Source: Halomonas sp. SSL-5 (lineage in GTDB: Bacteria; Pseudomonadota; Gammaproteobacteria; Pseudomonadales; Halomonadaceae). Taken from it: DNA of 64,000 nt. Each line of letters begins with the position of its first letter. Position 1 is the stretch's first letter. Positions 1 to 9,883 of the stretch are shown here, one piece after another. Where the stretch lies: the NCBI RefSeq assembly GCF_030708455.1, contig NZ_JAUYWF010000004.1, positions 124,001 through 188,000 on the forward strand, in the 5' to 3' direction. The notes below the pieces were generated by a model that saw only the letters and a list, made by a program, of their open reading frames with translations, did not search any database and was not told the DNA's origin. A program made the translations under genes and the position numbers.

Positions 1-414
1 GGCATCGACGCCCAGCGCCTGGCTCAGCTCGGCGATGTAATGGGTCACCGAGCTCTTGCCGTTGGTGCCGGTGACCCCGACCAGCGCCAGGGACTCGGGC
101 ACGCCATAGAGCAGGCGGCCGAGCTCCCCCAGGCGCTCGCGCAGCCCCGCCAGCGGTACCACCCGGGGGTCATCGAGGCAGCCGCGGCCGTCACCCGAGT
201 GGCACAGCACCCGCGTCGCGCCGCCGGCCAGGGCCGTGTCGATGAAGTCGCGCCCATCCACCGTGACGCCGGGTACCGCGACAAACACATCGCCCGCTGC
301 CACCTGCCGGCTGTCGGTCTGCAAGCGGGTCTCCCCCTCGGCATGCGGGGCGAACTCGTGATCCGGCCAGAGCCGCGACAGGATGGCGTCCAGGCGGGAC
401 AGCGTTATCGACAT
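1..414 (-). CDS. murE: UDP-N-acetylmuramoyl-tripeptide synthetase MurE, N-terminal part
   Basis: Cytoplasmic Mur ligase that adds the third stem-peptide residue (meso-diaminopimelate in Gram-negatives) to UDP-MurNAc-L-Ala-D-Glu during peptidoglycan synthesis. The first 138 codons are present; the gene leaves the window on the left. The start MSITLSRLDA fits the family, followed by the substrate-binding N-domain with DSRQVAAGDVFVAVPG at about residues 43-58. The ATP-binding loop GVTGTNGKSS, diagnostic of Mur ligases, lies near residues 113-122. The gene follows ftsI on the same strand with a 42-base gap, the usual dcw order ftsL-ftsI-murE. The assignment is secure; the C-terminal domain that distinguishes diaminopimelate from lysine specificity is outside the window. 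Confidence 0.93.
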   Translation of the reverse strand, partial: MSITLSRLDAILSRLWPDHEFAPHAEGETRLQTDSRQVAAGDVFVAVPGVTVDGRDFIDTALAGGATRVLCHSGDGRGCLDDPRVVPLAGLRERLGELGRLLYGVPESLALVGVTGTNGKSSVTHYIAELSQALGVDA

Positions 415-456
415 GGCAGGGCTCGCTTCAGGCGGTCGGTTGACAGGGGAGCATGA

Positions 457-2178
457 TCATTCGGTCTCCGGGACGTCACGCTGGTCGGGGGGCACATCGA
501 GCAGGCGCAGGGCGCTCCCGGCGACCCGCGAGAACACCGGCGCCGCCACCGCCCCCCCGTAGTAGGAGTCGCCGCGCGGATGGTCGATCATGACCACCGC
601 CACGATGCGCGGGTTGCTGACCGGGGCGATGCCCACGAAGAAGCCGCGATAGGCGTTCTCCTGGTAGCCGCCGGCGCCGGTCTTGCGCACCGTGCCGGTC
701 TTGCCGGCGACCCGATAGCCCGGCACCTCGGCGCGCCGGGCACCGGTATCCGGCTCGACGACCTCATCCATCATCGCCAGCACCCGACGGGCGACCGCGG
801 GCGCGATGAGTTGCTCCCCCGCGACGGGCGCATCCAGGCGCAGCAGCGACGGCGGCAGCAGGCGGCCGTCGTTGGCGATGGCGGTGAAGGCGCTGGCCAG
901 CTGCAGCGGCGTGACCGAGAGCCCGTAGCCGTAGGAGAGCGCCGCCCACTGGCTGCTCGACCAACGCACCGGGGACGGCACCTCCCCGGTCGCCTCGCCG
1001 GGAAAGCCGGTGCCCGGTGCCTGGCCGAAGCCCAGGCGGCGATAGAGCCGGGGCACCACCGGCTCGTCATAGCGCAGCACCAGCTTGGACATGCCGATAT
1101 TGGAGGACTTCTCGAGGATGCCGGCGAGATCCAGCTCGCCGTAGTTGCGTACGTCGCGGATGGTGAAGCGATCGATGCGCATCCACCCGGGGGAGGTATC
1201 CACCACGGTGGCGGGAGACAGGTCGCCGGCATCGAGCATCGCCGCCATGGCCAGGGGCTTGACCACCGAGCCGGGCTCGTAAGGGTCGACGATGGCGCGG
1301 TTGCGCAGCCCCTGGGGGTCGAGGCCGGCTCGGTTGTTGGGGTTGTAGGAGGGCTGGTTGGCCATGGCCAGCACCTCGCCGGTGCGAGCATCCAGCATCA
1401 CCACCACGCCACCGTCGGCATCGTGTTCGGCCACCGCGGCCTTGAGCTCGCGGTAGGCCATGTACTGGAGACGCTGGTCGATGGATAGCGTCAGCTCGCC
1501 ACCGGGCTTGGCCTCGCGCAGCACCTCGAGGTCACGCACCAGGCGCCCGCGGCGATCCTTGAGCACGCGCCGCAGCCCGGGGGTACCCGCCAGGTAGGGC
1601 TGGTAGGCAAGCTCGAGCCCCTCCTGGCCCACGTCATCGACGTTGGTCACGCCCACCAGCTGGGCGGCCACCTCGCCGGCCGGATAGTAGCGCTTGTACT
1701 CGTCCTGGCCATAGACGCCGGGCACGCGCAGGTCGAGGACCCGCTGGGCCGCCTCGGGGGTCAACTGGCGGCGCAGGTACATGAACTCGCGTTCGGCATA
1801 GCGCGCCAGGCGCTCGTTCAAGGCCTCCAGCTCCATGCCCAGCGCCGAGGCCAGCTGGACGCGCTGAATGGGGTCGTCGGGCACATCCTGGGGATTGGCC
1901 CACAGGGTCACCACCGGGGTGGAGATGGCCAGCGGCTCGCCGTGGCGGTCGGCGATCATCCCGCGGTGGGCGGGCAGCGAGTCGGTGCGCAGCGTGCGTG
2001 CGTCGCCCTGCCCCTGGAGGAAGGGACGGTCGACCACATGCAGGATCACCACGCGCCCCACCAGCAACCCCAGCCCGAGCAGCACCAGCCCCAGCATCAC
2101 GACATAGCGCAGCCGCCCCATGGGCGCACCGGGCGGTGGATGGCGCGGCGAGACGCCGCTGCGAACCTCGGTGCTCAT
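457..2178 (-). CDS. ftsI: Peptidoglycan D,D-transpeptidase FtsI (PBP3)
   Basis: Division-specific class B penicillin-binding protein that cross-links septal peptidoglycan in complex with FtsW and FtsQLB. The 573-residue protein has a cytoplasmic tail, one membrane helix at about 26-48, a PBP dimer domain, and a transpeptidase domain. All three active-site motifs are visible: SVVK with nucleophile Ser304, SSN at 358-360 and KTGT at 493-496. Its ATG overlaps the ftsL stop by four bases (ATGA), implying translational coupling, and murE follows 42 bases downstream. Length and motif spacing are normal for the family (E. coli 588 residues). Confidence 0.97.
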   Translation of the reverse strand: MSTEVRSGVSPRHPPPGAPMGRLRYVVMLGLVLLGLGLLVGRVVILHVVDRPFLQGQGDARTLRTDSLPAHRGMIADRHGEPLAISTPVVTLWANPQDVPDDPIQRVQLASALGMELEALNERLARYAEREFMYLRRQLTPEAAQRVLDLRVPGVYGQDEYKRYYPAGEVAAQLVGVTNVDDVGQEGLELAYQPYLAGTPGLRRVLKDRRGRLVRDLEVLREAKPGGELTLSIDQRLQYMAYRELKAAVAEHDADGGVVVMLDARTGEVLAMANQPSYNPNNRAGLDPQGLRNRAIVDPYEPGSVVKPLAMAAMLDAGDLSPATVVDTSPGWMRIDRFTIRDVRNYGELDLAGILEKSSNIGMSKLVLRYDEPVVPRLYRRLGFGQAPGTGFPGEATGEVPSPVRWSSSQWAALSYGYGLSVTPLQLASAFTAIANDGRLLPPSLLRLDAPVAGEQLIAPAVARRVLAMMDEVVEPDTGARRAEVPGYRVAGKTGTVRKTGAGGYQENAYRGFFVGIAPVSNPRIVAVVMIDHPRGDSYYGGAVAAPVFSRVAGSALRLLDVPPDQRDVPETE

Positions 2179-2498
2179 CGCCGGATCACCTCCACCTCAT
2201 CCACGCCGGGCAGGCGCATCTCCAGGCGCTCCACGGCCAGGCGCTCGATCCGCGCCGGCGACGACCAGGCACTCTCCTCGAGCAGCAGTTGTCCCCACTC
2301 GGTCTGCAGCTGCTGCTGCTCGCGCTCGAGCTGCTGCAGGGCGGCGTACTCCTCGCGGGTCAGGTGGCTGATGGCGATCACCGCCAGGGCGCTCGCCAGG
2401 CAGGCGACCAGCAGCAGCATCACCAGCAGCGCCGGCGGGTTCAGGCGCAGCGCCGAGGGCCAGGCGAGGCGTGCGGTAAACGACCGTCCCTGTGTCAT
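2175..2498 (-). CDS. ftsL: Cell division protein FtsL
   Basis: Small bitopic divisome protein that forms the FtsQLB complex and activates FtsWI. The 107-residue product has a short cytoplasmic N-terminus, a single membrane helix at about 24-45 and a periplasmic coiled coil rich in Leu, Gln and Glu (TREEYAALQQLEREQQQLQ). FtsL is poorly conserved in sequence, so the call rests on topology, size and position between rsmH and ftsI. A Shine-Dalgarno AGGAGT lies just upstream of the ATG and touches the stop codon of a repeat-built mini-ORF, described separately. Confidence 0.92.
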   Translation of the reverse strand: MTQGRSFTARLAWPSALRLNPPALLVMLLLVACLASALAVIAISHLTREEYAALQQLEREQQQLQTEWGQLLLEESAWSSPARIERLAVERLEMRLPGVDEVEVIRR

Positions 2499-2508
2499 GC
2501 CGACTCCT

Positions 2509-2556
2509 TCAATGACGCATGTAATGACGCATGTAATGACGCATGATGTATCCCAT
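2509..2556 (-). other. Possible 15-codon leader ORF made of tandem repeats
   Basis: Between rsmH and ftsL an ATG two bases after the rsmH stop opens a frame reading MGYI followed by three copies of MRH or MRHY, ending in TGA. The ftsL Shine-Dalgarno AGGAGT starts immediately after that TGA. No clear ribosome-binding site precedes the mini-ORF, so if translated it would depend on ribosomes finishing rsmH. It may simply be the coding appearance of a 12-base repeat expansion. Confidence 0.3.
2511..2546. repeat. 12-bp tandem repeat, three copies
   Basis: Three head-to-tail copies of AATGACGCATGT (the last base of copy three is A) fill most of the rsmH-ftsL gap. The unit length is a multiple of three, so on the minus strand the repeat keeps a frame open. 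This is typical of slipped-strand expansion. Confidence 0.9.
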
Positions 2557-2558
2557 GC

Positions 2559-3512
2559 TCAATAGCGCTTGCGCGCCACTCGCATCACCGCACTGCGCGC
2601 GCGGGGGTTCTCCTTGACCTCCGCCTCCCCGGGCCGCCGGGCCTTGCCGACCGCCTCGAGGCGGCGCTCGAGCTGCTCGTCGCGAATCGGGATACCCCGC
2701 GGCAGGTGGGTGTCGCCCCGCACGTGATGCCGGATGAAGCGCTTGACCCGGCGATCCTCCAGGGAATGGAAGCTGATCACCACCAGGTGCCCCCCCGGCG
2801 ACAGGGCCTCCAGGGACGCTTCCAACGCCGCGTCGAGCTGCTCGAGCTCGCCGTTGACCTGGATGCGCAGGGCCTGGAACACCCGGGTGGCGGGGTGCTT
2901 GTGTTTCTCCCAGGCGGGGTGCGCGGTCTTGACCACCTCGGCCAGGTCGGCGGTGCGCTCGAAGCGTCGCTCGCTGCGCCGCTCGAGGATGGCCCTGACC
3001 AGGCGCCGGGCGTAGCGCTCCTCGCCGTATTCCTTGAACACCCGCACAAGCTCGGCCTCGCCGGCCCGGGCGATGAAGCCCGCCGCGCTCTCGCCCCGGG
3101 TCGGGTCCATGCGCATGTCCAGCGGACCGTCACGCAGGAAGCTGAAACCGCGCTCGGGATCGTCGAGCTGAGGCGATGAGACGCCGATGTCGAGCAGCAC
3201 GCCGGCCAGGCGGCCGTGCAGGTCATGCGCCTCGGCGACCTCGCCGAGGCGGGCGAATTCGGCACGCTGGATGGCGAAGCGCGAATCCTCGATGGCGGCT
3301 GCCTCGGCGACCGCCTGAGGATCACGATCGATGGCCAGCAGACGGCCCCGGGGCGAGAGACGCGCGAGAATCTCCCGGGAGTGGCCGCCGCGGCCGAAGG
3401 TGCCATCCAGGTAGGCGCCATCGGGATCGTGGACCAGGGCATCGACCGCACCGTCGAGCAGCACGCTGGCGTGGCGAAAACCCTGCGGAGGGGTATCAGG
3501 GGCGGACGGCAT
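2559..3512 (-). CDS. rsmH: 16S rRNA (cytosine(1402)-N(4))-methyltransferase RsmH
   Basis: SAM-dependent methyltransferase (MraW) that makes the N4 methyl of m4Cm1402 in the 16S rRNA decoding centre; its partner RsmI lies just beyond rnpB. The start chosen gives 317 residues beginning [20 protein letters not shown], matching the family pattern HxxVLLxE-V near the N-terminus. The SAM-binding motif [12 protein letters not shown] lies at about 30-41, then [12 protein letters not shown] and the C-terminal [16 protein letters not shown] longer in-frame N-terminus is open to 3635 but would run into the RNase P RNA and adds 41 non-family residues. There is no mraZ upstream, which is unusual for a dcw cluster. 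Confidence 0.95.
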   Translation of the reverse strand: MPSAPDTPPQGFRHASVLLDGAVDALVHDPDGAYLDGTFGRGGHSREILARLSPRGRLLAIDRDPQAVAEAAAIEDSRFAIQRAEFARLGEVAEAHDLHGRLAGVLLDIGVSSPQLDDPERGFSFLRDGPLDMRMDPTRGESAAGFIARAGEAELVRVFKEYGEERYARRLVRAILERRSERRFERTADLAEVVKTAHPAWEKHKHPATRVFQALRIQVNGELEQLDAALEASLEALSPGGHLVVISFHSLEDRRVKRFIRHHVRGDTHLPRGIPIRDEQLERRLEAVGKARRPGEAEVKENPRARSAVMRVARKRY

Positions 3513-3589
3513 GGGCTTCTCGATCCACGGTAAGGCGACGGAGAGTTCCGCCGCCGGTCTGAAACTGAACAACTCTGACACTGAAAAAG

Positions 3590-3941
<352 letters not shown>

Positions 3942-3947
3942 GCGGCA

Positions 3948-3976
3948 AGGATACCAGTGCCCCGACACCCTCTCAA
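3948..3976 (-). promoter_or_regulatory. Sigma-70 promoter of rnpB
   Basis: Minus strand: -35 TTGAGA (3971-3976), a spacer of exactly 17 bases, -10 TATCCT (3948-3953), then seven bases to the first G of the RNase P RNA at 3941. The distance from -10 to the RNA 5' end inferred from helix P1 is what a sigma-70 promoter predicts, so the two features support each other. Confidence 0.75.
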
Positions 3977-4202
3977 CAAGCAGTGCATTCCAACGCGAGG
4001 GGCGCCGGGGGCAAGCCGAAGAGGGGGTCCTATGCCAGGGGTGAGGAGCAGTGCTCCGAACGGGCTGGCCATGGATGGCCAGCACCGGACCTGCAAGCGG
4101 AGCGGGACGCGAGAGCGCAGAAGGGCATCAGTAGCGCCCAAGGACAGGGTTACAGCGCCCCCTCGCAGGCTTGCCGACGGAACGGCCCCAAGCCACCTTT
4201 CC

Positions 4203-5066
4203 TCAGCGGGAAGCCTCGTCCTTGAGGGTCTGGGCGTGGGCATACCAGGCCTTCTTGGCGCCCCCCAGCAGCCGCGACGCCACCGCTGCGGCCTGCTTGA
4301 CGCCGACGCCCTCGGCCAGCAGCGCGGCGAGCAGCGCCTCCCCCTCCACCTGAGCGCCGGCACCCTGTTCGCGAGGCGGCGCACCGGCCACCATCACCAC
4401 GAACTCACCGCGGGCCTGGTTGGGGTCCTCCTCCATGCACCGGGAAAGCTCGGCGGCACTGCCCGACAGGAAAGTCTCGAAGGCCTTGGTCAACTCCCGT
4501 GCCAGCACCAGGCGACGCTCACCGAACACCGTGCCGATATCGGCCAGGGTATCGCGGATGCGGTGTGGCGATTCGTAGAAGACCAGGGTCTCGGTGCGCG
4601 CCGACAGGGCCTCGAGCTGCGCTCGGCGCGCCCCGCCCTTGGCCGGCAGGAAGCCATGGAAGGTGAAACGGTCGGTAGGCAGCCCCGCGGCCGAAAGCGC
4701 GGTCACCAGCGCGCAGGCACCGGGGAGCGGCACGATGTGTCGCCCCCTGGCACGCAACTCGCGTACCAGCACGAAGCCGGGATCGCTGATCAGCGGCGTA
4801 CCCGCATCGGAGACCAGGGCAATCGACTCGCCGGCGGCCAGGTGCGCATCGACGCGCTCGATCCGTGCCGCCTCGTTGTGCTCGTGGAGCGACAGCAGGG
4901 GCACCTGCAGACCCAGATGGCGCAGCAATCGCGCGGTGTGCCGGGTATCCTCGGCGGCGACCAGCGCCACCTCGCCGAGCACCGCGGCGGCACGCGGACT
5001 CAGGTCGGCCAGATTCCCAATCGGCGTGGCGACCACGTACAATGACGCTGAGTTCGGTTCTGACAC
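4203..5066 (-). CDS. rsmI: 16S rRNA (cytidine(1402)-2'-O)-methyltransferase RsmI
   Basis: Methylates the 2'-O of C1402 in 16S rRNA, the same nucleotide modified by RsmH. The 287-residue protein has the tetrapyrrole-methylase fold signature near its N-terminus (LYVVATPIGNLADLSPRA), AAEDTRHTARLL, LVSDAGTPLISDPG at about 85-98 and VPLPGACALVTALSAAGLP. It starts at GTG with GGAGG four bases upstream. It is divergent from lpoA with only 51 bases between them, as in pseudomonads. Confidence 0.95.
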   Translation of the reverse strand: MSEPNSASLYVVATPIGNLADLSPRAAAVLGEVALVAAEDTRHTARLLRHLGLQVPLLSLHEHNEAARIERVDAHLAAGESIALVSDAGTPLISDPGFVLVRELRARGRHIVPLPGACALVTALSAAGLPTDRFTFHGFLPAKGGARRAQLEALSARTETLVFYESPHRIRDTLADIGTVFGERRLVLARELTKAFETFLSGSAAELSRCMEEDPNQARGEFVVMVAGAPPREQGAGAQVEGEALLAALLAEGVGVKQAAAVASRLLGGAKKAWYAHAQTLKDEASR

Positions 5067-5117
5067 GTCGCCTCCTCGGCGGGCTCCCGGTACGACGGAT
5101 GAAGAAAGGAAGGATTC

Positions 5118-6869
5118 ATGCTCACACTCACACGCGGCCTGCTGGCCACTGCGCTCCTCGCGCTGCTGCTGGCCGGCTGCGCCTACCAGCCGGGCATCAT
5201 CGAGCGCGTCCCCGATGACGATCCCACGAGCCTGCTCGAGCAGGCCCAGCAGCAGGAACCGACCCAGGCGGCCCGCACACGGCTGGATGCGGCAGACATC
5301 CTAGCACGCCAGGGGGAACGTACCCAGGCACTCGAGATCGCCCGCAATATCGACGATGCGCGGCTGGCCGGCGAGCAGCGGGCACGCTGGGCGCTGCTGC
5401 TGGCCGATCTCGGCGAGAGCGAAGGCGACCCCCAGGCGGTGATCCGTGCCACCCAGGACCTCGACGGCCTCGAACTCAATCGTGGCCAGGCACTGGCCCT
5501 GCGCGAGCAGCGGGGTCTGGCCCTGCTCGAGGTGGATGAACCCTTCGACGCGGCCGTGGCGCTGCTGGCGGTGCAGGCAGAATCCGACGATGAGGCGCTC
5601 AACGACCCCATCTGGCGCGCCCTAGGGGGGCTCGACGGGCGCCGGCTGACCCGGCTCGGCGAGCAGGGAGGTGCGCTGACCCGCGGCTGGGTCGAGCTGA
5701 GCGAGACGGTACGCAGCGGCGGTGGCGATATCGAGCGGCTGTTCCTGCGCCTGGATGACTGGCGCAGCCGCAACCAGCGCCACCCGGCGGCCCGCCGACT
5801 GCCGGCAGACCTGCTGGCGCTGCGCGAACTCAGCGGCCAGGAGGTGCAGCATATCGCCGTACTGCTGCCCGAATCCGGCCCCCTGGCCCGAATCGCCGAG
5901 GCCGTCGCCGCCGGCATTCGTGCTCACCATCGCCTGTCGAACGGTGCCGACGTCCGCCTGAGCTTCATCGATGGCACCTCGGGCGACCTCGAGTCGCTCT
6001 ACCGGGAGGCCGAGAATCGCGGCGCCCAGGTAGTGATCGGCCCCCTCGACAAGGACCGGGTCAGCGAGCTCCAGCGCCGCGACCGGGTGCCGCTGCCGAC
6101 CCTGGCACTCAACTACGGAACGGCCAGCGGCAATAACCCCGAGGGCCTCTTCCAGTACGGCCTATCCGCCGAGGACGAGGCCCAACAGGCCGCCCAGCGG
6201 GCCTGGCGCGACGGCCACCGCCGCGCCGCCCTGCTGGTACCCGATAACGACTGGGGGCGCCGCGTCGGCGAGGCCTTCTGGGACGAATGGCGCGCCCAGG
6301 GCGGCGAGGTCACCCGGGCGGTACGCTACAATCCCGGCGCCTCCGCCACCGAGAGCACCCGCCGCACCATCGCCGAGGCGCGCCCGGACGCGCTGTTCAT
6401 GCTGGCGCTGCCCGACTACGCGCGCCAGGTGCCGCCTACCCTGGACTATTACGGCGCCCCCGACCTGCCGGTGTATGCCACCTCGCACCTGTTCAGCGGG
6501 AGGCTCAACCCGCGCCTCGACGCCGACCTGGATGACGTGCTGTTCCTCGACATCCCCTGGCAGATTCCCGATGCCGCCGTGGGCGGCGAAGACGCCTTGC
6601 CCTTCACCGCGAGCTACCGTGCCCTGCGCGAGGAGTCGGATCCCAATCTGTTCCGCCTCAACGCCATGGGGGTCGACGCCCTCGAGCTGGCGCTGCGGCT
6701 GCCCCAGTTCCAGCTGCTCTCGGGCAGCGAGCTGTTCGGGGCCACCGGCACCCTGCGGCCGGGGCCCGACGGCCGCATCCAGCGCCTGCTGCCCTGGGCC
6801 CGGTTCGTCAACGGCGTCCCTCAGCCGGTGCTGATTCCCGGACTCTTCGGTGATGAGCGGTCCCCGTGA
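5118..6869 (+). CDS. lpoA: Penicillin-binding protein activator LpoA
   Basis: Outer-membrane lipoprotein that reaches across the periplasm to activate the bifunctional synthase PBP1a. A lipoprotein signal peptide ends in the lipobox LAGC (Cys21). The mature N-terminal half is helical and TPR-like, and the C-terminal half (about 245-575) is a type I periplasmic-binding-protein fold: HIAVLLPESGPLARIAEAV, AQVVIGPLDKDRV, LFMLALPDYARQV. At 583 residues it is shorter than E. coli LpoA (678). The Shine-Dalgarno is AAGGA before the ATG. It heads a plus-strand operon lpoA-yraN-diaA-dolP; a TACAAT that could serve as a -10 lies in the divergent rsmI 5' end at 5037-5042. Confidence 0.93.
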   Translation: MLTLTRGLLATALLALLLAGCAYQPGIIERVPDDDPTSLLEQAQQQEPTQAARTRLDAADILARQGERTQALEIARNIDDARLAGEQRARWALLLADLGESEGDPQAVIRATQDLDGLELNRGQALALREQRGLALLEVDEPFDAAVALLAVQAESDDEALNDPIWRALGGLDGRRLTRLGEQGGALTRGWVELSETVRSGGGDIERLFLRLDDWRSRNQRHPAARRLPADLLALRELSGQEVQHIAVLLPESGPLARIAEAVAAGIRAHHRLSNGADVRLSFIDGTSGDLESLYREAENRGAQVVIGPLDKDRVSELQRRDRVPLPTLALNYGTASGNNPEGLFQYGLSAEDEAQQAAQRAWRDGHRRAALLVPDNDWGRRVGEAFWDEWRAQGGEVTRAVRYNPGASATESTRRTIAEARPDALFMLALPDYARQVPPTLDYYGAPDLPVYATSHLFSGRLNPRLDADLDDVLFLDIPWQIPDAAVGGEDALPFTASYRALREESDPNLFRLNAMGVDALELALRLPQFQLLSGSELFGATGTLRPGPDGRIQRLLPWARFVNGVPQPVLIPGLFGDERSP

Positions 6870-7221
6870 CGCCCGGGCCCGCGGCGAGGCCATCGAGCGC
6901 CTCGTCGCGGCCTGGCTGGTCGAGCGCGGCCTGACGCCGGTGGCCGCCAACCAGCACGCCAAGGGTGGCGAGCTGGATCTGGTGATGCGTGACGGCGAGA
7001 CCCTGGTCTTCGTCGAGGTGCGCCACCGGGCCGACATCCGCCACGGCCACCCCCTCGAGACCATCACCACCACCAAGCAGCGCCGCCTGGTCCGGGCGGC
7101 GCGTTTTTATCTCCAGCGCAACCGGCTATCATGTCCCTGCCGCTTCGATGTGGTGGCCGTGACCGGCCTGCCCCCCGAACTCGACATCCAGTGGGTGGTC
7201 AACGCCTTCGATGCCTACTAA
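6853..7221 (+). CDS. yraN: YraN family protein (UPF0102, endonuclease-like fold)
   Basis: Small cytoplasmic protein of unknown function with a predicted restriction-endonuclease-like (Holliday-junction resolvase type) fold. The 122-residue product shows the family signature GGELDLVMRDGETLVFVEVRHR at about 35-57, in which the Asp and the ExR residues match a PD-(D/E)xK-like centre. It overlaps the end of lpoA by 17 bases. An adjacent GTG one codon upstream is equally usable. Pairing with lpoA and diaA is conserved across gammaproteobacteria, but the biochemical role is not established. Confidence 0.9.
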   Translation: MSGPRDARARGEAIERLVAAWLVERGLTPVAANQHAKGGELDLVMRDGETLVFVEVRHRADIRHGHPLETITTTKQRRLVRAARFYLQRNRLSCPCRFDVVAVTGLPPELDIQWVVNAFDAY

Positions 7222-8409
<1,188 letters not shown>

Positions 8410-8417
<8 letters not shown>

Positions 8418-8461
8418 CGGGCTTGACTGACGGGCTCGACTGACGGGCTCGACTGACCGGC
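8410..8461. repeat. 13-bp tandem repeat, four copies, across the dolP stop
   Basis: Four contiguous copies of T(T/C)GACTGACGGGC at 8410, 8423, 8436 and 8449; the last copy has one G-to-C change. The dolP TGA lies in the first copy, so every unit contributes a further TGA. Copies 1-2 and 3-4 differ at the second base. Confidence 0.92.
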
Positions 8462-8490
8462 GTGCCCGACGGGCACCGCGACAAGCCCCC

Positions 8491-8530
8491 AACGCAGAAC
8501 GGCAGGCCCGAGGGCCTGCCGTTCTGCGTT
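8491..8530. terminator. Bidirectional intrinsic terminator between dolP and sspB
   Basis: Perfect 18-bp inverted repeat (8491-8508 and 8513-8530) with the four-base loop CGAG. The outermost bases are AAC on one side and GTT on the other, giving a short A/T skirt in both directions. It lies between convergent dolP and sspB, where a shared terminator is expected. Confidence 0.85.
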
Positions 8531-8550
8531 GTCAGCGCCTGATCGGACCT

Positions 8551-8595
8551 ACTTGATCACACGCTACTTGATCACACGCTACTTGATCACACGTA
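8551..8595. repeat. 15-bp tandem repeat, three copies, across the sspB stop
   Basis: Three contiguous copies of ACTTGATCACACGCT (the third ends in GTA) at 8551, 8566 and 8581. The sspB stop codon (8579-8581) sits at the junction of copies two and three, so the repeat extends the final LRVIK codons and their stop into the untranslated region. Confidence 0.92.
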
Positions 8596-9067
8596 GCGAG
8601 GGCTTGCCCCTGGGCGGGCGGCGGCTGCCCTCGCCATCCGCGGCCGGGGGGGTCTCCTCTGGCGTGGCGTCGTCGCCGCTCTCCACCTCGGTCAGCGTCG
8701 GCGCCTCCTCGTCGCCGGCGTCGACGGGCTGTGGCATCACCGGCTCATGGCCGAAGACCATGCCCACGCCATTCTCGCGACCATAGATGGCCACCAGGGC
8801 GTCGCTCGGCACCATCACCCGCATGGGCTGGCCCCCGAAGCGGGCCCCGAAGCTGATCGCGTCGTTCTCCATGGCGAGATCGCGTACCGCGGTCGGCGAC
8901 AGGTTGAGGACGATCTGACCGTTCTGCACGAACTGCCGCGGGACCTCGACCTCGGGATGCTCCGCATCGACCACGATATGCGGGGTGAGATCGTTGTCCA
9001 GCAGCCACTGGAACAGGGCCCTGGCCAGGTAGGGGCGACTGGATAGGTTGGGACGACTGGAATCCAT
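8579..9067 (-). CDS. sspB: ClpXP protease specificity-enhancing factor SspB
   Basis: Adaptor that delivers ssrA-tagged and some other substrates to ClpXP. The 162-residue protein has the conserved substrate-binding domain at about 5-115 (SSRPYLARALFQWLLDNDLTP, IVLNLSPTAVRDL, ISFGARFGG). An acidic, flexible linker follows, and the C-terminal ClpX-docking tail PSLRVIK matches the E. coli tail type. It lies 50 bases downstream of sspA on the same strand, the standard operon. Confidence 0.95.
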   Translation of the reverse strand: MDSSRPNLSSRPYLARALFQWLLDNDLTPHIVVDAEHPEVEVPRQFVQNGQIVLNLSPTAVRDLAMENDAISFGARFGGQPMRVMVPSDALVAIYGRENGVGMVFGHEPVMPQPVDAGDEEAPTLTEVESGDDATPEETPPAADGEGSRRPPRGKPSLRVIK

Positions 9068-9117
9068 CGTCTGGCCCTCCTCCGTTGAACGGCCGCCCGC
9101 AGGCGACCGGAAGTGTA

Positions 9118-9744
9118 TCAGCTGCGCATCTCGCGCTCGCGCTCACTCAGCGAAGCCTTGAAGCCATCACGCTCGAAGACCCGCTCCATGTAACCGAGCA
9201 GCGGGCCCACCTGCTTCTCGGGCAGCTCGATGCCCAGCGCCGGCAGGCGCCACAGGATCGGTGCCAGGCAGCAGTCCACCAGGGTGAACTCTTCGCTCAT
9301 GAAGAACGCCATGTCCTCGAAGATGGGCGAGATACCCACCAGGCTCTCGCGCAGTTCCTTGCGCGCCTTGTCCGCCTCCTTCTTGGCCCCCTGCTCGATC
9401 TGCTCCACCAGCGGGCACCACTCGCGCTCGATGCGATGCATCCAGAGGCGGCTCTGGGCACGCGCCACCGGGTAGACCGGCAGCAGCGGAGGATGCGGGA
9501 AGCGCTCGTCCAGGTACTCCATCATCACCTTGGACTCATACAGCACCAGATCACGATCCAACAGGGTCGGCACGCTGTTGTAGGGGTTGAGGTCGGCGAG
9601 CTCCTCGGGGGGCTGGTCCTGGGTGACGTCCACGATGTCCACCGCGACACCCTTCTCGGCGAGCACGATACGCACCCGATGACTGAAGTGATCGGCACCC
9701 CCGGAATAGAAGATCATCGACGACCGCTTGGCCACTACACCCAT
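9118..9744 (-). CDS. sspA: Stringent starvation protein SspA
   Basis: RNA-polymerase-associated regulator with a glutathione-transferase fold that acts in stationary phase and acid tolerance and inhibits sigma-70 promoters. The 208-residue protein has a thioredoxin-like N-domain ([42 protein letters not shown]) and an all-helical C-domain. The YNSVPTL loop and HFSHRVR are typical of SspA and not of active glutathione transferases. It is first in the sspAB operon and lies downstream of petABC. Confidence 0.95.
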   Translation of the reverse strand: MGVVAKRSSMIFYSGGADHFSHRVRIVLAEKGVAVDIVDVTQDQPPEELADLNPYNSVPTLLDRDLVLYESKVMMEYLDERFPHPPLLPVYPVARAQSRLWMHRIEREWCPLVEQIEQGAKKEADKARKELRESLVGISPIFEDMAFFMSEEFTLVDCCLAPILWRLPALGIELPEKQVGPLLGYMERVFERDGFKASLSEREREMRS

Positions 9745-9829
9745 GAAACAATCCTCGCATCAAATCGAACGGCTATGATAGCACGCGGGCAGCGCTCCGC
9801 GGGGGAGCGTCTCACCCGGCACATACGTC

Positions 9830-9864
9830 GCGGGGGCGCATGGCCGATGGCCGTGCGCCCCCGC
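9830..9864 (-). terminator. Strong hairpin after petABC
   Basis: A 16-bp stem (9830-9845 with 9849-9864) closed by the three-base loop GAT; one pair is a T/C mismatch that becomes a G-U wobble in RNA. It lies 19 bases past the petC stop. No U-tract follows on the minus strand, so it may act as a 3' stabiliser rather than a classical terminator. A smaller CGCTCC/GGAGCG hairpin sits beside it at 9793-9809. Confidence 0.55.
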
Positions 9865-9883
9865 AGTGTCCACCCGCGGTGGA

